This document shows positions 45,352 through 56,219 of a stretch of DNA of 64,000 nt, in pieces. Source of the stretch: Hermatobates lingyangjiaoensis (lineage: Eukaryota > Arthropoda > Insecta > Hemiptera > Hermatobatidae); assembly GCA_026182355.1 (NCBI GenBank), contig JAPFBL010000225.1, positions 124,001-188,000 of the forward strand. Direction: 5' to 3'. Positions within the stretch are counted from its first letter, which is position 1, and the number at the start of each line of letters is the position of its first letter. The notes under the pieces are model-generated. The model worked only from the letters and a program-made list of their open reading frames with translations. It searched no databases and was not told where the DNA came from. The translations under genes were made by a program, and so were the position numbers.

Positions 45352-45352
45352 A
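44945..45352 (+). mobile_element. PLE N-terminal coding fragment between two (TA)n tracts
   Basis: The frame from 45179 reads ...VNFNNTCLKENLLSLYTNIYI and then (TA)n from 45306. It matches the SCIKEGLLPKYTNIYI and INEGLLPSYTNIYI ends at 13172 and 43620. A second (TA)n tract (44944-44972) bounds the left side. No ribozyme is visible in this copy. Confidence 0.7.
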
Positions 45353-45984
45353 CACATAAAATATGTTTAGGACTGTAAACATAATATATTATAAATATTG
45401 ATAAACGAGCTATTTTAAACAAATAAACCCTATCCGCTTTCATAATACACTCCGACGATCTGGAACGTTCACAAGAAATTTGTTGTAATGACTTCACTAA
45501 AACTAATTGATACTTACTTGTTAGCAGTATCATATAAGGAATCCGCGCGTTTCTGTCATTAATCCATCCGTCAAATTATACGCCCAAAGTTAAAATATTT
45601 CCCACTACATATACTTTGTATTTCAAGGAACAAATATAGAAAGTAAGAACATATTTTTAAACATTTGTTTATTAATATAAATTATAAGAAATGTTATATT
45701 AAAATTTTAGTAACATTTTGAAATTCTATCAGTGGAAAGAATGAAGGTAATATAATGCATTTTATTGTTTGTTTTGGAAAATTTATTAAATTAATGTTCT
45801 CGTTGTAGGTGACTTGAATGTACTAATATTTGTACATTTATTTATTGAAGTTTGATTTAATGATTGATTTGAATGTTACAAGTCATCTTGTTTAGTTGAT
45901 AGAATTATAATTCTTGGAATAGTCGTATATCATTCTGAGTTAATTTCGAATAAAATGAAAGGTTTCCGTTGTGGACAATGAAAC

Positions 45985-46092
45985 ACTTTAAACAGAAAAG
46001 AACACAGAAAGCACTACAGAACTCACTTCGAAATATCGAAGTGAGTTCTGTAGTGTCTTTCTGTGTTCTTTTCTCCTGTGTTAAAGTGTTCT
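45985..46092. repeat. Perfect palindrome of family E ribozyme tails, 145 bp upstream of finger exon 1
   Basis: Inverted copies of the sequence downstream of the family E cleavage site (gaagtgagttctgtagtgtc) meet at ttcgaaatatcgaa. The stem is about 45 bp with a minimal loop. The CTGATGA halves are absent, as if two RNAs were joined through stem III. Confidence 0.82.
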
Positions 46093-46237
46093 GAGTTATT
46101 TGATGTTTCACCTTTAGGGTTGATGGAAAGTTTATTGAGTGGGTTTGTTTGATGGGAAGGTGTGTGACTTGGCATTGAAGGCGTGCGAGGGTGGTGAGCT
46201 GATGGGGCAGATAGTACAGGAGTGCGTTTTGTTTCAG

Positions 46238-46614
46238 TGTGGATAGGAGGCGTGAAGAGCCGAGTGGAGGGGCCTGAAGTAGTGGAGGCAGACCGCTACG
46301 AGTGCCAGGCCTGCCGGCGCTCCTACAAACACCTGTACCACCTCAAGGCCCACCTCAAGGAGTGCTCCAGCGAACCGCTCTTCCGCTGCGAAACCTGCAA
46401 CCGCCGCTTCTACCACTTCAGGAATCTTTCCCGTCACATGACCAACGTCCACAAGGAGCCGGCCAAAACTCGAAGCAAGATGAAAGCTCAGCCGCAACCA
46501 GAAGAAATAGTCCAGGCAACGCCAGAGGAATCCTCTGTCTACTTCCCTCCGGTTCCCACTTTGTCTGACTTTGAACTTGCCATAGAAAACGCCGGTCCTT
46601 TGCACTCTGAGTAA
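46238..46614 (+). CDS. lola: lola-like alternative 3' terminal exon, C2HC + C2H2 finger pair (exon 1 of 6)
   Basis: The exon opens after a T-rich tract ending in AG at 46236-46237. It contributes two bases of a split codon, then 124 residues to TAA at 46612-46614. Finger 1 is C22-x2-C25-x12-H38-x3-C42; finger 2 is C50-x2-C53-x12-H66-x4-H71. A tail of about 50 residues follows, basic then Pro/Glu-rich, ending LSDFELAIENAGPLHSE. The exon is clearly more GC-rich than the surrounding intron, as expected of conserved coding DNA. In lola such exons give BTB transcription factor isoforms their DNA-binding specificity in neurons and germline. Several sequences upstream could start a standalone frame, but the shared acceptor phase with five other exons argues for splicing from an upstream BTB exon. 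AATAAA at 47572-47577 is a candidate poly(A) signal. Other BTB genes with exchangeable finger exons (broad, tramtrack, fruitless) are possible; the number of exons and the C2HC first finger favour lola. Confidence 0.85.
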
Positions 46615-49170
46615 CCTTTACACTCTGGTACTCGACATTTAGCAAGTAGCAAAGTCTTCATGTGTTTTTCAATTTATCAAGGCTTGTGTGCGTTGTCATT
46701 GGAGTGCTCAATCATCATACTCGGTAAATGTATTTCGCGGGTTGACTGGCTTTGGGTAGTCGAGTCAGGTCAATCACTTTGTAGTAGTTCACGTGAATGG
46801 TGCAAACATACACTAAAATGATGCTTGATTACTCAAATAATAATCGTATTATTATTCTCTGTGAAAAAAAACCCAGCTTTATAAGGTTTATGTGAAATTA
46901 TTTTTTCACAAATGTTTGTTTTTCGACCCTGTTTTATTCCTTTAACAACCTGCACAGACATTTTTAAAATTTTCAAGAAAACCGATTCCTCTGCCATCTG
47001 GTCGTTGTTTTTGAATGTTATGATGCATATTTACAAAGTTTGTCGTTTTTCAAGTACTTACATGCGGTAAGGCTTACTACTTACACTCAAGGGATGTACT
47101 ATCTGTCATCATACTTACTATTGAGTTATTTATGTTTGCCATCACTAGCTTCGATGTCGACACTTTTTTATAAGACTTTGTTTGTAGTAGGTTCTGAATA
47201 ATATTTAGATAGCATTCATCGTATTTTGTACATTTGGAAAACAAATAGAGAGTACTTATAATGTCAGAAGAAATTACTCTTCTTTATTTCTCACTTCTCC
47301 ATACTATTGATAAGAAATCTTCTTAAATCCTACTATTAAAATATATGACATAGTTATGAAATTTATTAAAATAAATTATGTATTACATTCATAAGATAAT
47401 GTAGTTGTTTAAAGAATTCTTAGATATATGGCTTGTTATCATTAATTAACTTTGAATATTATTAATATCCATTATATATCATAATTATTTATTTATTCTT
47501 TACTGAGATTTTAGATGTAGTTTTTTATGGGTTATTAGTTTTAGTTTTTCTATTGTCATATGCATGGAACCAATAAATAAAATCATCTTTTTTCTATTTA
47601 ATTTTGTTATTCTCTGCTATATTTATTTTTTTAACTAATAGAAATGACATGGAGTATAATAGTCGATATGATAGATTTAGAACAATGTCCAAAGTTATTT
47701 GTATGAAAGTGTATCTATGTAAATATAAATTACTGTTTTATTACTGGGGATAGTCGGAGTGAATGGTGGTAACTGCTTATCAAAACTTCATTTCCATAAA
47801 TAAACGTTTTAATTTATTTTGTGGGTCTTTGTAATATTTAGTACAGTATTGGAATTGAATTTTATTGTAAATATTTACAAGTAAATGGTAGTAGTCTTAT
47901 GATGCTTGATATTATTGTACTTGTAAATTTGAAGTTAATATTAATAAAATATTTAATTTGTCTTTCATGTTTTGTGGCCTGTTGAGCCCTTTAATGTTTT
48001 GATATTGAGGAAAATGGGATACAATGTTATTGAGATTGTTGCATAGTGAAGAGCTTTGGATGCGATTGTTAAGTAAGCTGTTGACATTTACGAGTATTTC
48101 ACACTGAAGAATATCTGAAGAATATCACACTGACGAATATCTGACTGGGGTATTGTCAGATGCTGGAATACGTTCACAACCTCATCTTTCTCATGATCAC
48201 ATGAGAAAGTGCATTAATATAATTATTAATTAATTAATTAATTTATTAATATTAATTAATTAAGTTATTTGTTTAATTATTAATGTATTCATGAATAACG
48301 TCAGTGAGTTAACTCAAACGAAACATATTCTATTGTTTGAAACACACACTTTTCAATTGATGATTACATCCGGTTGAGTTTTTGTATAAGTCATGAATCA
48401 ACATTTAACAATCGTATATTTGTTTTATCAGCAGAATGTTGTGCTTTAAACTACATATATCTTTCTCCTCTTTCTCTGTTGAAACTGTGATTTTGTCTCC
48501 CTGCACACCGGACCTCCTACCTCAATTAAATTATTGAGTTAAACAAATTATTAAAATATGTTCACAAAGCATATATTAATTCATATAATAGTTTCTAGGT
48601 ACTTTGATGCTAATGATTTTTTATGGTATAACTACTTTTAAGGTTTTGTATTTGTAATCTGTCTCAAATCTTTAAATATTATTTTTGATCTTTATAATTT
48701 CCTTATATTTTATTTTTGGAAACTGCCAGAGAAATCCTGAATGACTTGGACTAAGGAAAGATTCCTCCATGATGTTTGGTAGTCTTTCACTTTCAAGCAA
48801 TATATTAAATCAAATTACCCTTGTTGACACTAGGTTATGAAATATATATATTTATTATTATGCATTAGTACATGTATTTCGCAATTACTATATGTAATTT
48901 TTCTTAGCAACTGAAAAATATGAAATCTTTTGAGTAACTTCTTTGATGCTACTTTAAAAGGTAGCGTTTTTGCTTTTTTTTATTATTAAAATACATTGTT
49001 TGAGGGAAAATATTTCATATATTCGTAAGAGGTAATAATGAATGAGATACATTTGAAATAACAATTGTGAAAGGATCAAATTGTGAGTATTTGTAATATT
49101 TGAGTTTTGAAAGGCAGTGGAACGTTTGGACTTAATCTGAACATACTGTTATCATGATCTAGTTTGTTAT
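46615..49170. other. Downstream region / intron between finger exons 1 and 2
   Basis: AATAAA at 47572 may end the exon 1 transcript. (AATT)n-like sequence lies at 48218-48270. No further finger exon was found on either strand. Confidence 0.5.
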
Positions 49171-49187
49171 ATACATGATCAGAATAA

Positions 49188-49426
49188 ATGATCAAACCAC
49201 AATAAGAAAATGGGAAAACAAGACTAAGATCTTTCAACCGTAACAAGTGGTCTTCGTCAGAGTCAAAAACCCAACTGAGTTGGGTTAAAACACAAGTCTC
49301 AGTTGAGTTTTTGACTCAGACGAATACCGCTTGTTACGGTTGAAAGATCTTAGTCTTGTTTTCCCATTTTCTTATTGTGGTTTGATCATTGATTGTTATT
49401 TCACATGTTTATGTGAAATCTTTTTA
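49188..49426. mobile_element. Palindromic hammerhead element, family A, with 13-bp target duplication
   Basis: Flanked by atgatcagaataa at 49175-49187 and 49427-49439 (13/13). The minus arm holds a hammerhead with intact core (49222-49264). The plus arm core reads CAGACGA and is broken. It lies about 280 bp upstream of finger exon 2. Confidence 0.9.
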
Positions 49427-49721
49427 ATGATCAGAATAACTATCAAATAGATTAATTACATATGTAATGTTATATGTGCATTTAAATTTGTCCTCTTTCT
49501 GTATGTAAAAATGAGGAGCCGAGGACTGTGGTCGACTGATAGTTGGAATTCGAATAGCTGGGTCTTATGCAAAGTTGACCAAAGTCGAAGCCATCTTCCT
49601 CGAAAAGTTTTCTTGGAGTCTCTTGTGTTTTAAAGTAATTTTGATATTTATATTAGCAGTTATTTAGACCGATGGTTGGTGATTTTGAAGCGAGTTGTGA
49701 CTAAGAGAATGGGTGTTGCAG

Positions 49722-49942
49722 GCGTGAGGCAGTGGTACTCGTGCGAGGGGTGTGGCAGACAGTACGCCTACAGACAGTCCTTATCGCTGCACCGGCGTCT
49801 CGAGTGCGGCAAGCAGCCAGCGTACTCCTGTCCACAGTGCGCGCGGCGCTTTCACCAGCGAGGCAACTTACTGCGCCATGTCGGCACTGTGCACAGCTCC
49901 ACCATTGATGGCATGATCAACGTCTTGGCCAAGGATCTCTGA
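49722..49942 (+). CDS. lola: lola-like alternative 3' terminal exon, C2HC + C2H2 finger pair (exon 2 of 6)
   Basis: The acceptor AG is at 49720-49721. Two bases complete a split codon, then 72 residues run to TGA at 49940-49942. Finger 1 is C7-x2-C10-x12-H23-x4-C28 (starts WYSCEGCGRQYAYRQS). Finger 2 is C36-x2-C39-x12-H52-x4-H57 (starts YSCPQCARRFHQRGN). A 15-residue tail follows. The linker between fingers is short (GKQPAY), as usual in lola-type pairs. An upstream ATG at 49676 keeps the frame open through the acceptor, but this looks accidental because the frame has no conserved content before 49722. The exon sits 3.1 kb downstream of exon 1 and is likewise GC-rich. No close AATAAA is visible, so the 3' UTR may be long. 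Confidence 0.85.
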
Positions 49943-52243
49943 GACACCTCCCTGTGGCCTGTACAGCTCAAGTCTTGATAGGTGCCGCCGTCGTCTTTTC
50001 TCGGAAAACACTTTTGATTGCCTCCTAGGCAATACTTTTAGCAGAATAACAAGACACCGACTCAAACATCAGTCCCAAAACAATTTGTTCTCATTATCAG
50101 CTTGTCCTGCCCTAATATAATAATTTATCCCAGTGTTTCCTTTCTCTCTCAATTTTATTCAGTCCCTTGAACGAAACAACACGTCTTTGTCTTTTTACAT
50201 TCTTTTTAGTATGAGGCTTCTTTAAATTAATGTTTATTATTTTTCGACTGAGTGTGACTCACCTTTTTTAATTTCGCAAAGAACTTTACTAAGATTATAA
50301 TTTTTTGTGTGTTTTACTATATATATTTGTCAGATTCTAGTCCTTAACAGCATATATATAGTTTAATGTGTTACTTTAACCTAAAATATAATATTAAACA
50401 AAACTATCAGAATACAGTTGAATGAGGAACTTAGTGGTAGAACTTGCACTACTAGATTAAACTTGACAAATGACTTTCCTGTGAGATGGATAAGCGGCTT
50501 TCTTTCATCTTTCAGCGACACTTTATAACAGTAACAAGCATTGCACTTGATTTCATATTTAATGATCTGTTTTTAAACCTAATTATTTAAACTAAGTAGA
50601 TCACCTGATTTTGACTAAATTTGTTTTGGGGCGCCTTGGTTTAATATCAGTGCTTCCAAAAAAAAAAACAATTGATTTTTCTGAGTTTTTTACTTAGAGA
50701 AAGTTACCTCTTTGAAAGGTTTCGTATGATTATTTCATCATAATTCTAACACATGTTTGCCCAGACTCATAAGATTGATCTTTAATAATAAACCGATTGT
50801 GTGCCAAATATACTGATCATTTATCGGGCACTAAATTGGACAGATAACATATAAAAGGTGTTCTTTTCGTCTAAAGTACTTGTTTGTTATAAAGATACAA
50901 TAACTTAGTTATTGTAAACATAGATCATAATAGAATCTATTTTATTAATTTTGTGCAACTATGCTTTCTGTGAAATATTTTTTTCCCATAATTGTTGTAT
51001 AATAACTTGAAATTAGAATTATTTTTTTCTGTAGCATTCTAAATGAACAACTTATTTCCCTAATCCTCTCTACTGTAATTTAAAACTGACTTATTTCTAG
51101 TTTACTGTCTTAAACAGTTTTGATTCAACAAACAGTATTTTAACAAATGAATTGTATTATTAGAAATTTAAAGGTCTTAAGTATTCAGACCATCACTGCC
51201 GTATTATCATGTCTTAAGTATCCTACTTAGTAGTAACATACTTCAATCAATACTGTTATAGAAATTTAATGACACATTTGGTGATAAAATTTTCATATTT
51301 TAAGAGATGTAAATTGGGTTTTCTTGATGTTTGTGGGCCTATTACAGTCTATTGTTGCTTCACGGTTACAGAGTAAATGTTCGTAGAGTCTGTCTCTGTA
51401 GACAGTGTCTACCTTCAAAACCTCTTTCATGTAGGTATTTCATGTATAATAGAACAGGGATGTTTTACATATTTTACGTATAGTTTCAAACCATTCCTAT
51501 TAAAGTTGTTGTTTTATTTAAATATTTAGTTGATAAACGGAAATGTCTGATTTCCACCGTACTAGCCCTGCAATATATACTATCGGCAAAACCCTCAATA
51601 ATTAACTTATTCGTCATTTATTTATGATGATCTGTCATACCAAGGCTTCCTATCATCGATTTTTTTCTTTTCTTTTTACTTTTGGATATCGCACCACCGA
51701 AACATATGACTTATTATTATCAGTCTCAACAGTCTCCAATGCAGTGCTTACGCAGTGAGTAGTTTTATAGGTAAAACCTGACTTGATTGACCTACAACTA
51801 TTCGTACAGTTTGTAACCATTCATGGTATTTGTTACATGAATTTTTCTATTGCACATGGATACTCTTCTCCAACTTGGAGATGAGTTCTATAATATGAAT
51901 CCTCCGTTTTATATCCCAGTCTATTGTCTTTTGTTGGGAGATATTATATTGTGTCCTACTTCTTGTTGTGAAGCATAAAACAAGTTTTTGCTGGATTTGC
52001 ATTCCGCCCTTTTCTGTTTACAGTTGTAGGGCTTGCTGCAGGCACTTGTTAATGTTTTTAAACATTTTGATTGTACATAGTGTCCTCATATTTGCCCTTA
52101 TGGTGAAGAAGTCATAGGAGTAAGTAGACTTATAACCAATACAGAGGAATCTATCCACCACCAAAGACTCACTGACTGTATTTATCGGGGATTGAACTGG
52201 CCAGTAGTTAGACCTGGCAGTAATAATGACCTGTTTCTTGCAG
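49943..52243. other. Intron / 3' UTR, no gene seen
   Basis: No finger-like codon pattern and no element ends that I can support. Confidence 0.45.
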
Positions 52244-52428
52244 ATCGCCACGTGTGCTGCTGTGGAAAAACCTACTGCTCGAAAACAAACTTGCGTCGTC
52301 ACCAGAAGTTTGAGTGCAACAAGGCCCCCCAGTTCAGCTGCCCGCACTGCGTCTTCAGAACTCGACGGAAGAGCAATCTTAAGCGACACGTACACCTCAA
52401 ACACTGCCAGTCTCAGCCTTTCTGCTGA
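52244..52428 (+). CDS. lola: lola-like alternative 3' terminal exon, atypical first finger (exon 3 of 6)
   Basis: The acceptor is a T-rich tract with CAG ending at 52243. The split codon is followed by 60 residues and TGA at 52426-52428. The first finger is unusual: cysteines 4, 5 and 6 are consecutive (HVCCCGKTYCSK), so the normal C-x2-C pair becomes C-x-C or adjacent cysteines. It then shows the usual x12-H19-x4-C24. Finger 2 is standard, C32-x2-C35-x12-H48-x4-H53 (FSCPHCVFRTRRKSN). The tail is only seven residues. The upstream ATG at 52192 is in frame but lies in intron-like sequence. Same acceptor phase as the other five exons. Confidence 0.85.
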
Positions 52429-52689
52429 GTGGCTCTATGCTCTTAATCACACATCTAACCTTTATTCATTCCAAAAACTGGCATTAAACATTTCTCTGAA
52501 TGATGTGAGTAGAGCTTAAATATTATGTTTTTGGAATCATAAGATAGGCCAAAGACTAATAGCAAGGTGGTGGGAATCGCAGAACGGTTAAGAACTAATT
52601 TAAGTAATACATAATATTAAAAGCTCACTAAATAATACTGGCAGATTAATGAGTTATATTGTTACTAATGAAATAGTTGCATGCGCTGT

Positions 52690-53400
52690 CCCCACCTCTT
52701 TAGTCCTCTTCTAAAGAATTTAGAGGGGTGGAGAGATCATCTTGCACCCTTCTAAAACAGTCCTTTTCCCGGCTTCATAGGCATCATCTGTTTGCAGAAG
52801 CGTTGTCATGGAGAAAAAGACACAATGGTGCAACTTTTTTTTGCAATATCATCCTTCAGTTATGCCATTGTAATAAGTAGCGGTGATATTACGCTGGTCC
52901 TATAAGAAGCCTATCAAGATCCTTGGTAAAGCCCTTCAGTATCCCACAAAATCGTTGGTATAACTATTGCTGCTGATCTTTCAGCCTAGAATTGATCTTT
53001 GAGATTGGGCCCCCAGATTACAAGGTAATCACTTCTTAGATTGAATCTTGGGCTCCTTCCCAATCATAGTGGGAGATTCAGATCTCATTACCAGACACAA
53101 AAGAACGTATAAATTCTCATGATCAGCTTCCCGGTGGTTGGGAAGATTGGTAGGATATTCAGTGAACTGGACCTTTGCTCGGGGAGGAACGCCTGTGGGT
53201 ACCCATCTGACACTGAGCCTCATGAGGCCTAGAGTTTGAGAGAGAATCGTGTGGCACTTCCATGTGAGACTCCTAGATTCTCTTTTCTATGGAGTCCAGT
53301 GATGAGCGGCGACCTCTTCGTATTCTTCCGTATCCGACATGAGGGGGTATTTATCTTCAATCTTCTCGCAACCACCTGTGAATTGTTTGAACAAGCGATA
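52690..53400 (-). pseudogene. Decayed mariner/Tc1-like transposase
   Basis: Minus-strand translation in shifting frames gives a basic segment (KRSPLITGLHRKENLG) like the region before the first catalytic Asp. Further on it gives ITATYYNGITEG and then LHDNASANR, the second catalytic Asp motif (HDNA) of mariner transposases. Many stops and frame changes; no ends were recognised. It lies between finger exons 3 and 4 and is unrelated in sequence to the mariner at 6115. Confidence 0.65.
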
Positions 53401-53409
53401 GACAGTTAG

Positions 53410-54430
53410 AGAAGGTGGAGTAAGATCATCATAAACTTAACATTAAGGATAACTCCTGGTTTCAATTCAAGTTTGGTACAAATATCAGCATGTAAATTCT
53501 CCATGATGATAAGTGTTACCTCACTAAATCAAGATCTATTGAAGAGCTGAAGCATTTGCTGAGCAATGTCTAGGTGCTAAATCATTCTCCTTAGTCAGCT
53601 TAATCATAAGAATGCTGATTCATTTAGATTTTCATTCCTGTTATGAATATCTAATTGAATTATCATTCCTTTTTGACTCATCCTCGTATTGTGTAATCAT
53701 GAAGAATATCGATCTCTAAATGTTAACGGATTTACGTATTTTGAGGTTCTGAAAGTCTGTACGTTTGTAGGTACTCAAACGCGGTGCTGGCCACACCGTT
53801 TTAGATCGAATTTCTATTTTACCCTAAAATGGATACTATTGTTTTTAGGCAATATTGGATTATGGGTAAGTGACTGTTTTTTTTAATAAAAATATGATTT
53901 TAGACACCTTTGGTTTGTCTCCTAAGGTACCTACTTTAACCTCTAGAGTGTTCCAATTTTAGGATTATTTTGGAAATAACTACAAGATTTACTGAAAAAA
54001 ATAATTTTTCAGATTCAAAAAACTTCTGATTTTTGAACCATTGGAATGAAAGGTACAAATTTTAACTTGTGACTGAATCTAAAAGCGTGTGGACTTTCAC
54101 ACAGGTCACACAGTTTGATGGGATCATAATCAAATTGTATCCAATAGTAGCTCTTTTGAAGAGGCTGAGCTGAATGCTTTTTGTCGATTTACATGCACAG
54201 TCCAGAACTTTTTTTTTTTTATACCTAAAGAGTCAAACAGGATTGTTATTGAAATATTTATAAAGAATTTGAAGATCTCTTAAATATTTAGTATTATATG
54301 GAAGAAGAGTAAAATTCTTAGAATTATAAAAGCAGACGTAAATTAGCTATATTATGTTTTGGAACGTGTAATTGGTGGTTGCCTAACAAAAGTGTTGTAG
54401 GATTCTTTAAAAGTTTAATTGTCACACATA
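53410..54430. other. Intronic sequence, no gene seen
   Basis: A phrase near 54110 (cacagtttgatgggatcataat) resembles the interior of element X, suggesting an old fragment. Nothing else is supportable. Confidence 0.4.
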
Positions 54431-54439
54431 CAGATAGAT

Positions 54440-55000
54440 CTTGGTATGTTTAACAACCGCATTGTTTTTGGGTAATATAGAACCCCGGGAAAGGCATTTT
54501 GTAATTCATTATAGCAAAAACTGCTATTAATTTTAACCCTCCTTCTCAGGTGCTTTAAGAAACCTTACATTTTTTTATTAGGTATTGTCTTATTACGAAT
54601 ATTTTACGAGCTTAAAATATTCTAAGAGTAATATGACAAAAAGTAAAAAGACTATTTGGTTCTATCGGCAGTAGTATGGATAGTTTTGATAAGTGGACAT
54701 CTTTATATCAGACAATATATTTATGAGATGGGAAAATGAACTGAATTAGCTCCTAAAAGTTCGGTTAACAAAACGAAAACCGTTTAAAACCTAAACAAAT
54801 AAAATAACTCTGGGCTTCTTTTTTGATATAAATAGTGTTTTTGACAGTATTCATAACCACCTTCGAATCCAATGAATTAGCACAAATATATGGATAAATT
54901 AGTTGAGGAACTATGAAATGAATTAAAACATTCTAATACAATAATGATCAGTGAAAGTACAGAATCTACGTCAACTGACATTGTTACCACAAAGTGCTTT
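54440..55000 (+). pseudogene. Non-LTR reverse transcriptase relic, copy 3
   Basis: 54470-54540 resembles 890-960. DINSVFDSIHNHLRIQ at about 54830 matches the FxDIEGAFD region. It is more degraded than copies 1 and 2. Confidence 0.55.
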
Positions 55001-55626
55001 CCCCATGAAGTGGTTGGAAAATGTAATCTTTATGATACAAAACTATAAACAGTCGGATCATATTGTCCATTCCTTCAAATTATATTGATTTAAATGTAAT
55101 CAAATTAATGATTTAAACGACGTATATGAATTGCTGAATGTATTAGTAATACAATATCCTAAATCAGCTGAACGTACAATTCCAGATCATTATGATTAAA
55201 GAAACATTATTTATAAATTATTCCGTTAAGAGGTCTTTATGTGGTTTTAGAGGATTTTAATTACAGAAGATCTTAAATCAAAATATTTGAGTAACTTTAT
55301 TCTAATAACCTAATATCTTTATTAATGAAATATCTTAATTATAATACATCTTGGTAATAGGTCATTGTGATTAAGAAATAAAAAATAAGTACGTTATAAC
55401 TAACAATCCTGTTTTGATCGCTGTGCACCCTAGCTTTCCAGCCATTTACACCATTAGATCAAATCAGGCCGATTATTTAACGTGTTGCCCTTTTTGTCAC
55501 CTCCAAGTTTAGCCACCCAAACTTGGGGTGTTATAAGCAACAAACCATCTTACGCAATAGAATGTAAACGACAATTTATAATTAAATACATGCATATTGT
55601 TAATACCACTGAGGTTAGTATGATTT

Positions 55627-55949
55627 ATATTAGAAATAGGTAAAATCGTCATACCTCGTAAGATGATATGGAGTTGGAGCGCTTTCGGACGTTGTCCATC
55701 TTCAATCTCAACAAACCTACTGAGCTGTTATATAGGGGGTTGGTTATCTGTCAATTCCACTGGTATCCTGATATTATAAAAAAAATCAAAATAATAATAT
55801 CAGGATAGCAGTGGACTTGACAGATAACCAACCCCCTATATAACAGCTCAGTAGGTTTGTTGCGATCGAAGGTGGACAACGTCTGAAATCGCTCCAACGA
55901 CTCCATGATCATCTTACGAGGTATGACGGTTTTACCTATTTCTAATATA
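55627..55949. mobile_element. Palindromic hammerhead-like element, family D (323 bp)
   Basis: Arms of about 150 bp (55627-55777 and 55792-55949) are separated by a 14-base AT loop. On the minus strand at 55675-55714 a hammerhead-like unit keeps helix II (GGAC/GTCC), GAAA and stem III AGCGCT, but C3 is U. The plus arm is more degraded. Confidence 0.78.
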
Positions 55950-56097
55950 AGTTGTAATTAGTCATAAAGCGAGGAGATTCATTTTAGCATTAAATAAATG
56001 AAATCTCCTTTGATCATTAAGCAGGGGTTTTAAAATGTCGATAGTTGAAATAGACTGATTGCAGTGTTACTAACTAGGGGGCTGTGTTTGGTTGTAG

Positions 56098-56219
56098 TGG
56101 CCAAGTGCTGTCTGCGGAGGAGAAGGCTCTTCCCTTGCGAGTTTTGTACCAAGGTTTTTCAACACAAGGGCCACAGGACGAGGCACTTCTACAAGTTCCA
56201 CACTGGACCTCTCACCTAG
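56098..56219 (+). CDS. lola: lola-like alternative 3' terminal exon, single C2H2 finger (exon 4 of 6)
   Basis: A 122-bp coding exon too short to stand out as an open frame; I found it by acceptor phase. AG is at 56096-56097 after a G/T-rich tract (a weaker polypyrimidine tract than its neighbours). Two bases complete the split codon, then 39 residues run to TAG at 56217-56219. There is one finger, C13-x2-C16-x12-H29-x4-H34 (PCEFCTKVFQHKGHRTRH), preceded by a basic stretch LRRRR in place of finger 1. Single-finger alternatives are known among Drosophila lola isoforms. Length, phase and the position of C13/H34 match exon 6 exactly, supporting a functional exon. The weak tract leaves some doubt about splicing efficiency. 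Confidence 0.72.

Noticed and set aside
45179..45533. Frames encoding long Tyr-Ile runs
   Set aside because: Translations of (TA)n; only the part before the repeat (LLSLYTNIY) has meaning, as a PLE fragment.
46234..46645. Minus-strand and alternative-frame ORFs over finger exon 1
   Set aside because: Shadows of the GC-rich finger exon; they lack fingers and start or end independently of splice sites.
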